DNA of 64,000 bases from Nocardia sp. NBC_00508 (GCF_036346875.1 NZ_CP107852.1:3162001-3226000), one strand, 5' to 3'. Counted from the first letter of the stretch, positions 26,326 to 35,772 are shown. Translations and numbers: made by a program. Notes: generated by a model not told the origin, from the sequence alone.

Positions 26326-27554
26326 CAGAGCCCCAATGCTGCTTTGGCGAGGATGTTTCGCTGAATCTCGTTGCTGCCCGCGTAAATCGAGCCCGCTCGG
26401 TCGTTGAAATAGCGCAGCGGAGCGACGGCCTGCCAGTCCGCGCCACTGTGGTACCCGTCGGCGGGCGGGGCGTAGTGAGCGATCGGCCCGCCCGGCTCGG
26501 TTGCGTGCGGCTGGTACACGCGCCCGCGCGGACCGGCGGCTTCCAGCGCCAGCTCGGTGAGCTTCTGACTGAGTTCGGTCGCGAGGATTTTGAGCATGGA
26601 GGACGCGGGCCCCGGGTCCTTTCCCCGCGTCATCGCGGAAAGGGTGCGGTATTCCAGAATTTCCAGCACTTCGGTGCGGATCCGCAGGTCCGCGAGCTTC
26701 GCCGCGAAGGCGCGGTCATCGATCAGCGGATTGCCGTCCCGGCCGGGCTGCCGGGCCGCGGCTGTCGCGATGTCCTGCGCCATGACCTGCAGGAACGGCG
26801 CCGCTGCTCCCCCGCGCTCGTGCACGAGCAGGTACTTCGCGACCGTCCATCCGTCATCGATCCGGCCGAGCACATTCCTTTTGGGCACCCGCACGTTGTC
26901 GAAGAAGACCTGGTTCTGCACCTGTTCACCCGAGGTCATCACCAGCGGCCGGATCTCGATGCCCGGCGAGGTCATTTCGATCAGCAGAAACGTGATGCCC
27001 TGCTGTTTCTTGCCCGTGCGCGCGGTGCGCACGAGACAGAAGATCCAATTCGCCTCGGTGGCGTGGGTGGTCCAGATCTTGCTGCCGGTACATACGAAAT
27101 CCGCGCCGTCGTCGACGGCGGCCATGGTCAGCGCGGCCAGGTCCGATCCCGCCTCCGGCTCGGAATAGCCCTGGCAGAAGAAGATTTCGCCGGTGCGGAT
27201 GCGCGGCAGATAGAACGCCTTCTGCTCGGCGGTGCCGAAGGCGATGATCGCCGGCGCGACCATTCTGATCCCCATCGGGGACAACGTCGGCGCCCCGGCC
27301 AACGCCGATTCGCGATGGAAGATGTAGTGCTGGGTCAGGCTCCAGTCGCATCCGCCGTGCTCCACCGGCCAGGCGGGCGCCGCCCAGCCGCGCTCGTGCA
27401 GGATCCGCTGCCACTCCATGCTCGCCTCGTGGTCGGGATAAACGCTCGTCGCCAAGCGCCCGGCCCGCCGCAACTCCGGCGTCAGCTTCGCGGCGAGAAA
27501 CGCGCGCACCTCGTCCCGAAACGCCAGATCCTCCGCCGACCAGTCGTATTCCAT
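26325..27554 (-). CDS. Acyl-CoA dehydrogenase, first subunit
   Basis: A 409-residue acyl-CoA dehydrogenase starting MEYDWSAEDLAFRDEVRAFL. Visible motifs include FCQGYSEPEAGSDLAAL (flavin region), WTTHATEANWIFCLVRT and the C-terminal SIYAGSNEIQRNILAKAALGL, the usual family ending that contacts FAD. It is the first gene of a two-gene operon with the shorter dehydrogenase. The pair architecture (long and short subunits, FadE26/27- or FadE28/29-like) suggests a heteromeric enzyme for a bulky acyl-CoA. No regulator is adjacent. Confidence 0.9.
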   Translation of the reverse strand: MEYDWSAEDLAFRDEVRAFLAAKLTPELRRAGRLATSVYPDHEASMEWQRILHERGWAAPAWPVEHGGCDWSLTQHYIFHRESALAGAPTLSPMGIRMVAPAIIAFGTAEQKAFYLPRIRTGEIFFCQGYSEPEAGSDLAALTMAAVDDGADFVCTGSKIWTTHATEANWIFCLVRTARTGKKQQGITFLLIEMTSPGIEIRPLVMTSGEQVQNQVFFDNVRVPKRNVLGRIDDGWTVAKYLLVHERGGAAAPFLQVMAQDIATAAARQPGRDGNPLIDDRAFAAKLADLRIRTEVLEILEYRTLSAMTRGKDPGPASSMLKILATELSQKLTELALEAAGPRGRVYQPHATEPGGPIAHYAPPADGYHSGADWQAVAPLRYFNDRAGSIYAGSNEIQRNILAKAALGL

Positions 27555-27676
27555 CCGCCCTCCCAGAGGGTGTGCACCGTTGCTTCCGCGGCGGCCAGAC
27601 TGCCACCACGACAGAATGTACGGTTAATTCTCTCATCGAGTCAAACTGATGTCATCCGCCAGCAGATTGACTCCAC

Positions 27677-28207
27677 CTAGCAGTCCTCGAAGAACGCCTT
27701 TGTGAAGCCCACTGACTGGTAGGCGTAGTCGTAGGCCCAGCGAAGCATGGAGAGGTGGGGTCGAGGGTCGATGAAGAGCAACTCGCCGTCCCAGCACTTT
27801 CGCAGGATGTAGCGGGCGCGGGAGATGTGCGGGGTAAAGGTGATGACGATGACGCGGCGCCAATTGTATGTGCGGGCAAGGTGGGCGAGTTCTCGACCCT
27901 CCCCGCGGGTGGTACGCGGCGCCGGGTCGAAACACAGGATCTCGAAGCTGTAGCCGCCGTGGCAGATACGGTTCAGCATCGCGCTGTTCGTATAGGGATT
28001 GGAGAACACCACACGCGGCGCGTACCCCTCGCGAGCCAGGCGCAGGCCGAGTTGTTCGCGCCCGTCGTGCGCGCCGCCTAGGACGAGGATCGCGTCCGCC
28101 GGGGCAGGAGGGTCGGTCCGCGGGCGCACGTAGACCGGCCACAGCGCGACCACGACCACCAGAATCGCGCCGAGCAGGATCCAGGCCCACCGATGACGTC
28201 GCACCAC
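27677..28207 (-). CDS. YdcF/SanA-family membrane protein (DUF218)
   Basis: A 176-residue protein with one N-terminal transmembrane helix (WAWILLGAILVVVVALWPVYV) and an extracytoplasmic DUF218 domain: ADAILVLGGAHDGREQLGLRLAREGYAPRVVFSN, then ARTYNWRRVIVITFTPHISRARYIL. The family (SanA, YdcF, ElyC) is linked to envelope barrier function and possibly binds nucleotides. It starts at tandem GTG codons. The gene lies between the dehydrogenase operon and a divergent udg gene. Confidence 0.85.
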   Translation of the reverse strand: MVRRHRWAWILLGAILVVVVALWPVYVRPRTDPPAPADAILVLGGAHDGREQLGLRLAREGYAPRVVFSNPYTNSAMLNRICHGGYSFEILCFDPAPRTTRGEGRELAHLARTYNWRRVIVITFTPHISRARYILRKCWDGELLFIDPRPHLSMLRWAYDYAYQSVGFTKAFFEDC

Positions 28208-28348
28208 GCCGATGCTAGCCCGGCACCGCTCCGATACGTCCAGGTCAGTGGATCAGGCATGCCCATGTCGCCGCATGTACATCTGCTGTTGCCCGGACAC
28301 TTGCCTCGGTGACGTGGCGTGGCCACCGGCGGGGCTTACCAATCGATC

Positions 28349-29671
28349 ATGCGATGCACAGTCTTCGGAACCGGGTACCTCGGGGCCACGCACGCTGCGT
28401 GCATGGCCGAACTCGGGCACGACGTCATCGGGGTGGACGTGGACCCGGGCAAGGTCGCGAAGCTGTCCGACGGAGTGGTGCCGTTCTACGAACCCGGACT
28501 CGAGGATGTGCTGCGCCGCAATCTCGACGCGGGCCGGTTGCGGTTCACCACCTCCTACGCCGAGGCGGCCGCGCACGCGGAGGTGCACTTCCTCGGCGTC
28601 GGCACCCCGCAGAAGAAGGGCGAGTACGCCGCCGATTTGAAATACGTACACGCCGTGGTGGATACATTGGCCCCGATGCTGGAGCGTCCCTCGGTGATCG
28701 TCGGCAAGTCGACGGTCCCGGTCGGCACCGCCGCCGCGCTCGGCGACAGGGCCCGCGCCCTGAGTGCCACCGACGTCGAGGTGGCGTGGAATCCGGAATT
28801 CCTGCGTGAGGGCTTCGCGGTCAAGGACACCCTGCGCCCGGACCGGCTGGTGCTCGGCGTCGATCGCGACCGCGATTCCGCCGGGTGGGTCGAGGAACTG
28901 GTGCGCGAGATCTACGCCGATCTGCTCGCCGCCGAGGTCCCCTTCCTGCTGACCGACCTCGCCACTGCCGAGTTGGTCAAAGTCTCCGCGAACGCCTTTC
29001 TGGCGACCAAGATTTCGTTCATCAATGCGGTGTCGGAGGTGTGCGAGGCGACCGGCGCCGACGTGACCATGCTGGCCGACGCGCTCGGCTACGATGCGCG
29101 CATCGGACGCCGATTCCTCAATGCCGGCTTGGGTTTCGGCGGTGGCTGCCTCCCGAAGGACATCCGCGCGTTCATGGCCCGGTCGGGTGAACTCGGCGCC
29201 GACCACGCCGTGGCCTTCCTGCGCGAGGTGGACAACATCAACATGCGCCGCCGCACGAAGGTGGTGGACATGGCCGCCCGCGCCTGCGGCGGCTCATTGC
29301 TCGGTGCCAACGTCGCGGTGCTCGGCGCTGCGTTCAAACCGGAATCCGATGACGTTCGCGACTCACCCGCGCTGAACGTGGCGGGCATGATCCAGCTGCA
29401 CGGTGCGGTGGTGACCGTGTACGACCCGAAGGCACTGGAGAACTCGCGCCGGGTGTTCCCTACCCTCAACTACGCGACCTCGATTGCCGAGGCGTGTGAA
29501 CGCGCCGACGTCGTGCTCGTCCTCACCGAGTGGGACGAATTCACCTCACTGCGCCCCCAGGATCTGGACCGGGTGGTGCGCGCCCGCTCGATCATCGACG
29601 GCCGGAACTGTCTCAATCGTGCCACCTGGAGAGAAGCCGGATGGGTGTACGCGGGACTCGGCACACCGTAG
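28349..29671 (+). CDS. udg: UDP-glucose 6-dehydrogenase
   Basis: A 440-residue UDP-glucose/GDP-mannose dehydrogenase. It begins MRCTVFGTGYLGATHAACMA, the N-terminal NAD-binding motif GxGYLG, nearly identical in wording to mycobacterial UdgA. The central signature GFGGGCLPKDIRAF contains the catalytic Cys. The C-terminal domain includes VAVLGAAFKPESDDVRDSPAL. The enzyme oxidises UDP-glucose to UDP-glucuronate for envelope polysaccharides. The ATG at 28349 was preferred over GTG 28319 because the product then starts exactly at the conserved motif. In M. tuberculosis udgA is adjacent to dcd; here they are separated by about 7 kb. Confidence 0.95.
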   Translation: MRCTVFGTGYLGATHAACMAELGHDVIGVDVDPGKVAKLSDGVVPFYEPGLEDVLRRNLDAGRLRFTTSYAEAAAHAEVHFLGVGTPQKKGEYAADLKYVHAVVDTLAPMLERPSVIVGKSTVPVGTAAALGDRARALSATDVEVAWNPEFLREGFAVKDTLRPDRLVLGVDRDRDSAGWVEELVREIYADLLAAEVPFLLTDLATAELVKVSANAFLATKISFINAVSEVCEATGADVTMLADALGYDARIGRRFLNAGLGFGGGCLPKDIRAFMARSGELGADHAVAFLREVDNINMRRRTKVVDMAARACGGSLLGANVAVLGAAFKPESDDVRDSPALNVAGMIQLHGAVVTVYDPKALENSRRVFPTLNYATSIAEACERADVVLVLTEWDEFTSLRPQDLDRVVRARSIIDGRNCLNRATWREAGWVYAGLGTP

Positions 29672-29823
29672 AGTTGCGGAGCGGGGCGGGCTACTGCCAG
29701 ACAGATGACCAGTCCGCCTCGAGCACAGCTGATCGCCGGCGGTAGGGTCCGTCCAGCGGGCCTCCTGCGCCGCTGGACGGTGCAGGCTCGCATGTCGTGA
29801 AGTGTTGACGAGATGGGCAGCTG

Positions 29824-31131
29824 ATGAGTTCGGTACTGGGAGTTTCGGTGGGGGCCGGCGCTGTCCGTATGGCGCGACCACACGCCGGAAACCCCCACGG
29901 GCATGTCGCCCCACATTCCTTCGACCTGCAGACCATTCCGGTTGCCGGCCAGAGCGTAGAGGAACTCGCGGCCGAGGCCATCGGGGTCACCCTGGAAGCC
30001 ACGCCGGGAATCGGCGCCACCGCGATCGCCTATCGCAGTGAGCAGCACACCCGCGCGATTCGCGCGGCCATGGCACGTCAGCAGCTGACCAACTACGAAC
30101 TCGTACCGGAGATCATCGCCGCGCTGGAATTCGCGCAGGCCACCGGAGATATCCGAGGCATCTCCTCGCTGGTCGTCTATGACCTGGGCAGTTCGGGCCT
30201 GTCGGTAAGTGTGGTCGACACGCAGACCCGTGAGGTTCGGCACAGCGAACGCACCAGCGACATCAGCGGCGACTATCTCGATTCGCTGATTCGCGAGCAG
30301 CAGATCGCGTCCGGCCGGATCGCACACCCGCCGAACGCCGCCGGCCTGGCCGAGCTGGACGCCTTGTGCCGGGAGGCCAAGGAGCAGCTGACCAGCAACA
30401 CCGCAGTGGCGCTGCCCAGCGAGCAGGGGCTGGTGCTGCTGGCGCAGGAGAACTTCGAGTCGCTGATCATGTTGGCGATCGAGTCGTCGGCGCGGATGGC
30501 GCGTGATGTGATCGTGCGCTCGGACCGTCCGGTGCACGGGGTACTCGCCATCGGCGGCTGCGCCCGAATTCCCTTGGTCGCCAAGGTGCTCGAACGCTGG
30601 ATGGGCGTGCCCGTCATCGTGCCGGACAGTCCGGAGACCGTGATGGCCCGCGGCGCCGCGCTTCTGGCCCGGCCGGTCCGCAAGGAGAGTCCGGCCGCAA
30701 GCCCGGCGCTGGACGACGACCTCTCGCCCGCGTGGTTATCCGCACCGACCCAGCGCGGCAAACGCGAGATCAGCGGCGCCGTGTTGACGGTCAGCGCGCT
30801 CGCCGTGGTCGCCGCGATCGGGCTCGGCCTCGGCTACGGACCGCAGGTGCTGGAACGCGATTCGCACACCACCGAGGGCTCGCCCTCGATCCCGCCGACA
30901 ACCGCGCCACGCACCACGATTCTCGACCCGCAGATCGCCGTCGCGCCGGGCACGACGGAACCACCCGCGCACGAATCGGTCGCCGCACCTCCGCCCAACC
31001 GGCGCCAGACCACCAGCGAGGCGCCGCCGACGCCCGGCCCGAACACCATTGTGGTGCCCGGCCTTCCGCCGATCGTGGTCCCGACGATCCCGCCCGAGGT
31101 CTTCCCCTTCCCCCCACCGCCACCACGCTGA
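29824..31131 (+). CDS. Membrane-anchored Hsp70-like protein (third copy)
   Basis: A 435-residue protein with a shortened Hsp70/actin-like domain. The N terminus (SSVLGVSVGAGAVRMARP) is a weak phosphate-1 motif. VVYDLGSSGLSVSVVDT is a good phosphate-2 motif and HGVLAIGGCARIPLVAKVLE the adenosine motif. A single transmembrane helix (VLTVSALAVVAAIGLGLGYG) is followed by a Pro/Thr-rich tail ending in FPFPPPPPR. The architecture matches the two Hsp70-like proteins near iniR, 14-18 kb away. It stands alone between udg and yibE. A role in envelope processes is suggested by the membrane anchor and neighbours; no biochemical activity can be assigned. Confidence 0.8.
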   Translation: MSSVLGVSVGAGAVRMARPHAGNPHGHVAPHSFDLQTIPVAGQSVEELAAEAIGVTLEATPGIGATAIAYRSEQHTRAIRAAMARQQLTNYELVPEIIAALEFAQATGDIRGISSLVVYDLGSSGLSVSVVDTQTREVRHSERTSDISGDYLDSLIREQQIASGRIAHPPNAAGLAELDALCREAKEQLTSNTAVALPSEQGLVLLAQENFESLIMLAIESSARMARDVIVRSDRPVHGVLAIGGCARIPLVAKVLERWMGVPVIVPDSPETVMARGAALLARPVRKESPAASPALDDDLSPAWLSAPTQRGKREISGAVLTVSALAVVAAIGLGLGYGPQVLERDSHTTEGSPSIPPTTAPRTTILDPQIAVAPGTTEPPAHESVAAPPPNRRQTTSEAPPTPGPNTIVVPGLPPIVVPTIPPEVFPFPPPPPR

Positions 31132-31186
31132 ATCGAATACGGACCGCACGGGCCGGGTTTGCCGCGATGATCGCCGAGGCACTCCG

Positions 31187-32464
31187 TCAGACGCGCGCGT
31201 GCCGCGCGTGGCGCGCCCGCGGCGGCGGGCTCGGCTCCTTGCCGCCGAACGGGCGGGCGAGCAGCACCGCGATGCCGGTGGTCAACGGCACCGAGAGCGC
31301 CAGCGCGATGCCGCCGACCGCGGAGCGCGCGATCTCGATCGCGACCGCGTCACCCGCCAGCACATCGCGAATGGACCGCCCCGCCACGCTGAACAGCAGC
31401 AACAGCGGCAGTGCCCCACCGGCGTAGGCAAGCACCAGGGTATAGACGGTGCTCGCGATATGGTCACGGCCCACCCGCATGGCGGCGGTGAAAACTTCGC
31501 GCCGCGAAGCCGATTCGTCGATAGCGGCCAGCTCGAACGCGGCCGACGCCTGGGTGATGGTGACGTCGTTGAGCACGCCGAGCGATCCGATGATGAACCC
31601 GGCCAGCAGCAACCCGGTGATGCTGACGTGCTCGATGTAGGTGGCGACGTTGGTGTTCTGTTCTTCGGACAGCCCGGTCAGATTCGTCAATTCGATCGTG
31701 AGCCAGGACAGCGCCGCGGCGAGCAGCATCGCAGTCAGCGTGCCCAGCAGCGCCGAACTCGTGCGCAGGTTCACCCCGTGCGCCAGATACAGCACCGCGT
31801 ACAGGATCAACGAGCCAGCGATCAATGCGACCGGGATCGCGGGTTTGCCGTCCAGCAAGGCAGGCAGCAGGAACATCACGAGCACCGCAAAGGCGAACAC
31901 CAGACCGAGCAGCGCGCGTACGCCGCGCCAGCGCGCCACCACGATGATCACCACCACGAAGGCCACGACGATCAGCGTGAGCGGCAGCCCGCGTGCGTAG
32001 TCCTCGAACGAGTACATCGGCGTTCCGCTCGGGTCGGTCTGGCGGATCACCCGGATCTCGTCGCCCGCGCGCAGGTCGGGTTGTCCTGGGCCGGGAGCGA
32101 TCTCGAACAGCGTGCGGTTGCCCTCGTGCGGGCCGGACTCGATCGCGATCACGCTGCGCTGACAGGTGTAGGCGTTGCTGCGTGGCGGCTCGGGCTTGTC
32201 GGGGAATACCTTGCCCAGCGACGGGCTGCCGCACGGGCCGATGTCCTGCATCACCACGGTGCCCGCTTCGGTCTGCACCGCGCCGCCACCCGCGTTCTGC
32301 ATCGGCAGCGGGATATCGACGTGCTGCTGGCTCGGCCACAGGGCGATCGCACCGATGACGACGGCGACGCCGATCACGGTGAGTAACCCGATGACCACGC
32401 GCGCCGCGGTGGCGCCGATCGCGATCGGTCCCGAGTGATCGTGGTGATGGTGGTGGTCGCTCAC
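31187..32464 (-). CDS. YibE/F-family membrane protein
   Basis: A 425-residue polytopic membrane protein. The N terminus is MSDHHHHHDHSGP, an unusual natural His cluster, followed by a first transmembrane helix (VVIGLLTVIGVAVVIGAIALW). An extracytoplasmic domain of about 110 residues with two Cys follows, then at least six hydrophobic helices (e.g. PLTLIVVAFVVVIIVVARW, IALALSVPLTTGIAVLLARPF). Length and topology fit YibE/F proteins, which have been proposed as transporters but are poorly characterised. The His cluster could bind metal ions (inference). Repeats resembling copper-type operators lie upstream at 32640-32693. Confidence 0.85.
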   Translation of the reverse strand: MSDHHHHHDHSGPIAIGATAARVVIGLLTVIGVAVVIGAIALWPSQQHVDIPLPMQNAGGGAVQTEAGTVVMQDIGPCGSPSLGKVFPDKPEPPRSNAYTCQRSVIAIESGPHEGNRTLFEIAPGPGQPDLRAGDEIRVIRQTDPSGTPMYSFEDYARGLPLTLIVVAFVVVIIVVARWRGVRALLGLVFAFAVLVMFLLPALLDGKPAIPVALIAGSLILYAVLYLAHGVNLRTSSALLGTLTAMLLAAALSWLTIELTNLTGLSEEQNTNVATYIEHVSITGLLLAGFIIGSLGVLNDVTITQASAAFELAAIDESASRREVFTAAMRVGRDHIASTVYTLVLAYAGGALPLLLLFSVAGRSIRDVLAGDAVAIEIARSAVGGIALALSVPLTTGIAVLLARPFGGKEPSPPPRARHARHARV

Positions 32465-32639
32465 CGCGCTCCTACCTGTCAGACGTGTTTCTGCCCGGAG
32501 CGAGCCTAAAGGATCTCATTTTCAAGATCGGAGCGGCGGCCACGATACATAGGCGAAGCGATCCGATCGGAAAAGAAAAGGGGATTTTGGAGGGGGCGGC
32601 GGAGAGCAGGGGGATGTCTCCGCCGCCCGCGGGCTGGCG

Positions 32640-32693
32640 GCCCAGGGGGGTAGGCGGCCGAACCCGAGGTCGGATATGCCCAGGGGGGTAGGC
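32640..32693. repeat. Two direct copies of a 16-bp G-rich motif
   Basis: GCCCAGGGGGGTAGGC occurs at 32640-32655 and exactly again at 32678-32693, 38 bp apart. Read on the other strand each contains TACCCCCCTGGGC, similar to the TACCC-GGGTA arrangement of CsoR/RicR-type copper operators. The 382-bp region between yibE/F and aspC otherwise holds no convincing gene. The repeat is exact; the operator idea is inference. Confidence 0.5.
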
Positions 32694-32803
32694 AATCCGA
32701 CCAGGCACTCTGTGGTGCCGAGGACTACTGTACACAAAAGTACTTCTTTTGCGCTAGGTAGTCGCAAAATCCGACAGATATCCGTACATATGGTTTGTTT
32801 ACC

Positions 32804-32845
32804 GGCCTGAAGCGGGGCGGGAATCATGCCCCGGTCCAGGCCTTT
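32804..32845. terminator. Terminator hairpin downstream of aspC
   Basis: Nested arms GGCCTG/CAGGCC and CGGGGC/GCCCCG enclose a short loop just beyond the aspC stop codon. A TTT run follows on the plus strand. Confidence 0.65.
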
Positions 32846-32847
32846 CC

Positions 32848-34101
32848 TCACTGGCGATAGCTGGAGAGGAAGTTGCCGAAGCGTTCGATCGCGACGGCGA
32901 GATCCCGCGCCCAGGGCAGTGTCACGATCCGGAGATGGTCGTGGTTGGGCCAATTGAAGCCGGTCCCCTGCACCATCAGGATCTTCTCCTGGAGTAGAAG
33001 ATCCAGGATCAGTTTCGAATCGTCGTGGATCTCGTACACGTTCGGATCCAGCTTGGGGAACGCGTACAGCGCGCCCTTCGGCTTCACACAGGACACACCC
33101 GGGATCATGTTCAGCCGCTCCCAGGCGACATCGCGCTGCTCGAGCAGCCTGCCGCCGGGCAGGATCAGGTCCTCGATGCTCTGGTGTCCGCCGAGCGCGA
33201 CCTGAATCGCGTGCTGCGCAGGGACATTCGGGCACAACCGGGACGAGGCGAGCAGGTCGATGCCCTCCAGGAAACCGGCCGCGTGCTCCTTGGGACCGGT
33301 GATCGCCAGCCAGCCCGACCGATAACCCGCGACGCGGTAGGCCTTGGACAGCCCGTTGAAGGTCAGGCACAGCAGATCGGGCGCCATGGTCGCCAACGAG
33401 ATGTGCTTGGCGTCGTCGTAGAGGATCTTGTCGTAGATCTCGTCGGCGAGCAGCAACAGCTGATGCTTGCGCGCGAGGTCGGCCAGCTGCTGCAGCACCT
33501 CGGCGGAGTACACCGCGCCGGTCGGGTTGTTCGGGTTGATCACCAGCAGCGCCTTGGTCTTGTCGGTGATCTTCGATTCGATGTCGGCGACATCCGGCTG
33601 CCAGCCGTTGGCCTCGTCGCACAGATAGTGCACCGGGGTGCCGCCGGCCAGACTGGTCATGGCGGTCCACAGTGGGTAGTCCGGCGCGGGGATCAGCACC
33701 TCGTCGCCGTTGTCCAGCAGCGCCTGCATAGTGATGGTGATCAACTCGGAGACGCCGTTGCCGAGGTAGACGTCGTCCACGTCGAGCTCGGGGAAGCCGG
33801 GCACCAGTTCGTAGCGGGTCACGATCGCGCGCCGCGCCGACAGGATGCCCTTGGATTCGGAGTAGCCCTGGGCGTACGGGAGCGCGGCGATGATGTCGCG
33901 CATGATCACGTCCGGCGCCTCGAACCCGAACGGGGCGGGATTGCCGATATTGAGCTTGAGGATGCGGTGGCCCTCGGCCTCCAGCCGTGCCGCGTGCGCG
34001 TGTACCGGTCCACGGATCTCGTAGACGACGTTCTGCAGCTTCGTGGACTGCTCCAGAACACGCGGGGGGCGGTGCGGATGTTGAGGACTCACGCGTCCCA
34101 T
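32848..34101 (-). CDS. aspC: PLP-dependent aminotransferase (AspC/AlaA type)
   Basis: A 417-residue fold-type I aminotransferase. The PLP lysine is in LSKAYRVAGYRSGW; other family motifs are LNIGNPAPFGFEAP, INPNNPTGAVYS and ADEIYDKILYDD, with the substrate-carboxylate Arg in HLRIVTLPW. It is the ortholog of M. tuberculosis Rv0337c (aspC), next to etfD there. Sequence features fit the AlaA group of glutamate-pyruvate aminotransferases, so 'aspartate aminotransferase' may be a misnomer. It catalyses amino-group transfer between glutamate and a 2-oxoacid in the cytosol. Confidence 0.92.
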   Translation of the reverse strand: MGRVSPQHPHRPPRVLEQSTKLQNVVYEIRGPVHAHAARLEAEGHRILKLNIGNPAPFGFEAPDVIMRDIIAALPYAQGYSESKGILSARRAIVTRYELVPGFPELDVDDVYLGNGVSELITITMQALLDNGDEVLIPAPDYPLWTAMTSLAGGTPVHYLCDEANGWQPDVADIESKITDKTKALLVINPNNPTGAVYSAEVLQQLADLARKHQLLLLADEIYDKILYDDAKHISLATMAPDLLCLTFNGLSKAYRVAGYRSGWLAITGPKEHAAGFLEGIDLLASSRLCPNVPAQHAIQVALGGHQSIEDLILPGGRLLEQRDVAWERLNMIPGVSCVKPKGALYAFPKLDPNVYEIHDDSKLILDLLLQEKILMVQGTGFNWPNHDHLRIVTLPWARDLAVAIERFGNFLSSYRQ

Positions 34102-34204
34102 GGTGCCATCCGTGGCAACTGGATAATTCGCCTGTCCGAGGCGGCATCGGGCGGCCGCCGCCGCGACGGCGGCTCCGGCACTATTGAATGTGACGCGTCA
34201 TACA

Positions 34205-35596
34205 TCAAGCCGGATTGCCCGGCGGGATGCCCTTGGCCGCGGTGGAGCCGCAGAACTCCTCGATCCGCTCGTCCAGGCGCCGCGCTTCCACCGCGTCCTT
34301 GAACGCGGGGGTCGCCATCCGTCGGCGCACGCCGTTCAACCGTTCCTCCAGTTGTGCGATGCGCTTGTCCTCGTCGAGGCCGAGCACCGGATGCAGCGCC
34401 TCGGACGCCCCATCCAGACTGCCGTTGATCAGGTGAGCGGCCGCGCAGTCCACCCTCGCCAGCGACTCCGCGCCGTAGGAACGCTGCTCGGAGGGCCCTT
34501 TCGCATACAGCTCGATGGCACGCTGGGTGGCGTTCAGCGCGGGCTCCGCCTGACCGAGGTGGATGTAGGTGGCTCCCGCGTAGTAATTCGCCTTGGCGTC
34601 GTTGAACCCGAAGACGCCACCCACCTCGTCGTGCAGCGCATCGGTCGCGCCGAGATCGCGGGCGTCGGCGGCGGCCCGGATGCAACGGTCGGTGTCGGCG
34701 GCGCTGCCCAGTGCCGACCAGATCCGCGCCTCGATATTGAGTAGTCGCACATGCGCCGTCGCGGACTCGGCGAACTCCCGCCCGCTCTGCGCGAGCTGGA
34801 CCGCCCGCCGGGGGCGCTGCGACCAGTACTCGATCAGCGCGTGCATGCCGCGGGTCCAGGCGCGAAGTCCGTTGTGCCCACATAGTTCCGCGTAGGCCCA
34901 CGCCGCGCGGACCTGTTCGCCCGCCGCGTCGTAATAGCCGAGATCGGTACTCGCGTTGGCGAGCAGGCCCGAGAGCGTGCCCGCCAGCAGATACAGATGG
35001 CTCGTATCGGCGGGCCGCTGCTGGCCCTCCAGCAGCCGGTACACCCGGCGTCGCACCCGCAACATCTCCACCATCATCGGAACCGGCGGGATATGCACGT
35101 AATCGTTCGCGATTCGCGCGACATCCGCGTCGAGCTGTTCCAGGGTGGTCGCACCGACATTGGTGCTCTCGGCCTTGCCGGCGTGCTCGCTGGCCTCGTG
35201 GGCAGCCGCCATGATCAGATCCCTCTCCGAAATCGCTGCTAACGCAGCACCTCTCATCGCACCGGCGTCTATGAGAGCCAGAAGGTCCGCGTCGGTCGAA
35301 TACGGGGTGGGTGCCGAGGCGCCGCCCCGCGCATCGGAACCCGGCGGGACGCTTCGATCGATCACCGGCTGATCGATCAATGCCGCGAACCGCGCCCGCA
35401 CCACTTCGTCGGACCTGGCCAAGGACGTATCCAGAGCGGCCTGATTGATCGGTCGTGGATGGACTCGGACGCCCCCGGCCTCCCACTTGGATACCAGTCG
35501 TTCGTGCACGCCCAGATGGGCGGCGAACTCCCTGATGCTCATCCGCTTGGCATCGCGAAGGGCTCGGGCCTCTCTGCCTGACCAATGCCTGACCAC
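34205..35596 (-). CDS. XRE-family regulator with TPR-like domain
   Basis: A 463-residue regulator. The N-terminal HTH is visible as SIREFAAHLGVHERLVSKWEAGG. The rest is helical and TPR-like (LRVRRRVYRLLEGQQRPADTSHLYLLAGTLSGLLAN, ATYIHLGQAEPALNATQRAIELYAKG). The start at GTG 35596 was preferred because GGAAGGGA lies 7 bp upstream; an in-frame GTG 20 codons earlier has no such site. Such XRE-TPR proteins are numerous in Nocardia and Streptomyces and often respond to small signals or peptides. It is divergent from a small hypothetical gene, a likely regulatory target. Confidence 0.8.
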   Translation of the reverse strand: MVRHWSGREARALRDAKRMSIREFAAHLGVHERLVSKWEAGGVRVHPRPINQAALDTSLARSDEVVRARFAALIDQPVIDRSVPPGSDARGGASAPTPYSTDADLLALIDAGAMRGAALAAISERDLIMAAAHEASEHAGKAESTNVGATTLEQLDADVARIANDYVHIPPVPMMVEMLRVRRRVYRLLEGQQRPADTSHLYLLAGTLSGLLANASTDLGYYDAAGEQVRAAWAYAELCGHNGLRAWTRGMHALIEYWSQRPRRAVQLAQSGREFAESATAHVRLLNIEARIWSALGSAADTDRCIRAAADARDLGATDALHDEVGGVFGFNDAKANYYAGATYIHLGQAEPALNATQRAIELYAKGPSEQRSYGAESLARVDCAAAHLINGSLDGASEALHPVLGLDEDKRIAQLEERLNGVRRRMATPAFKDAVEARRLDERIEEFCGSTAAKGIPPGNPA

Positions 35597-35772
35597 GGTG
35601 ACATCCCTTCCGAACGGATTCCTTCCAGAGTACGAGGGGTTTGTGAGCACGGCCACAAATGAAATCCGGCTTCTATCAAAGGCAGCGGAAGGGCAGCAGA
35701 AGGCGGACGCTCGGGCAATACCGAATCAGCAGGCGGGACGGGACCATTGAGTGGGAAGGCAAGGAGTTCGCC

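Noticed and set aside
32522..34147. 541-residue minus-strand open frame over aspC
   Set aside because: It is Arg-rich and out of frame with the clear aminotransferase; its only non-overlapping part is the intergenic repeat region.
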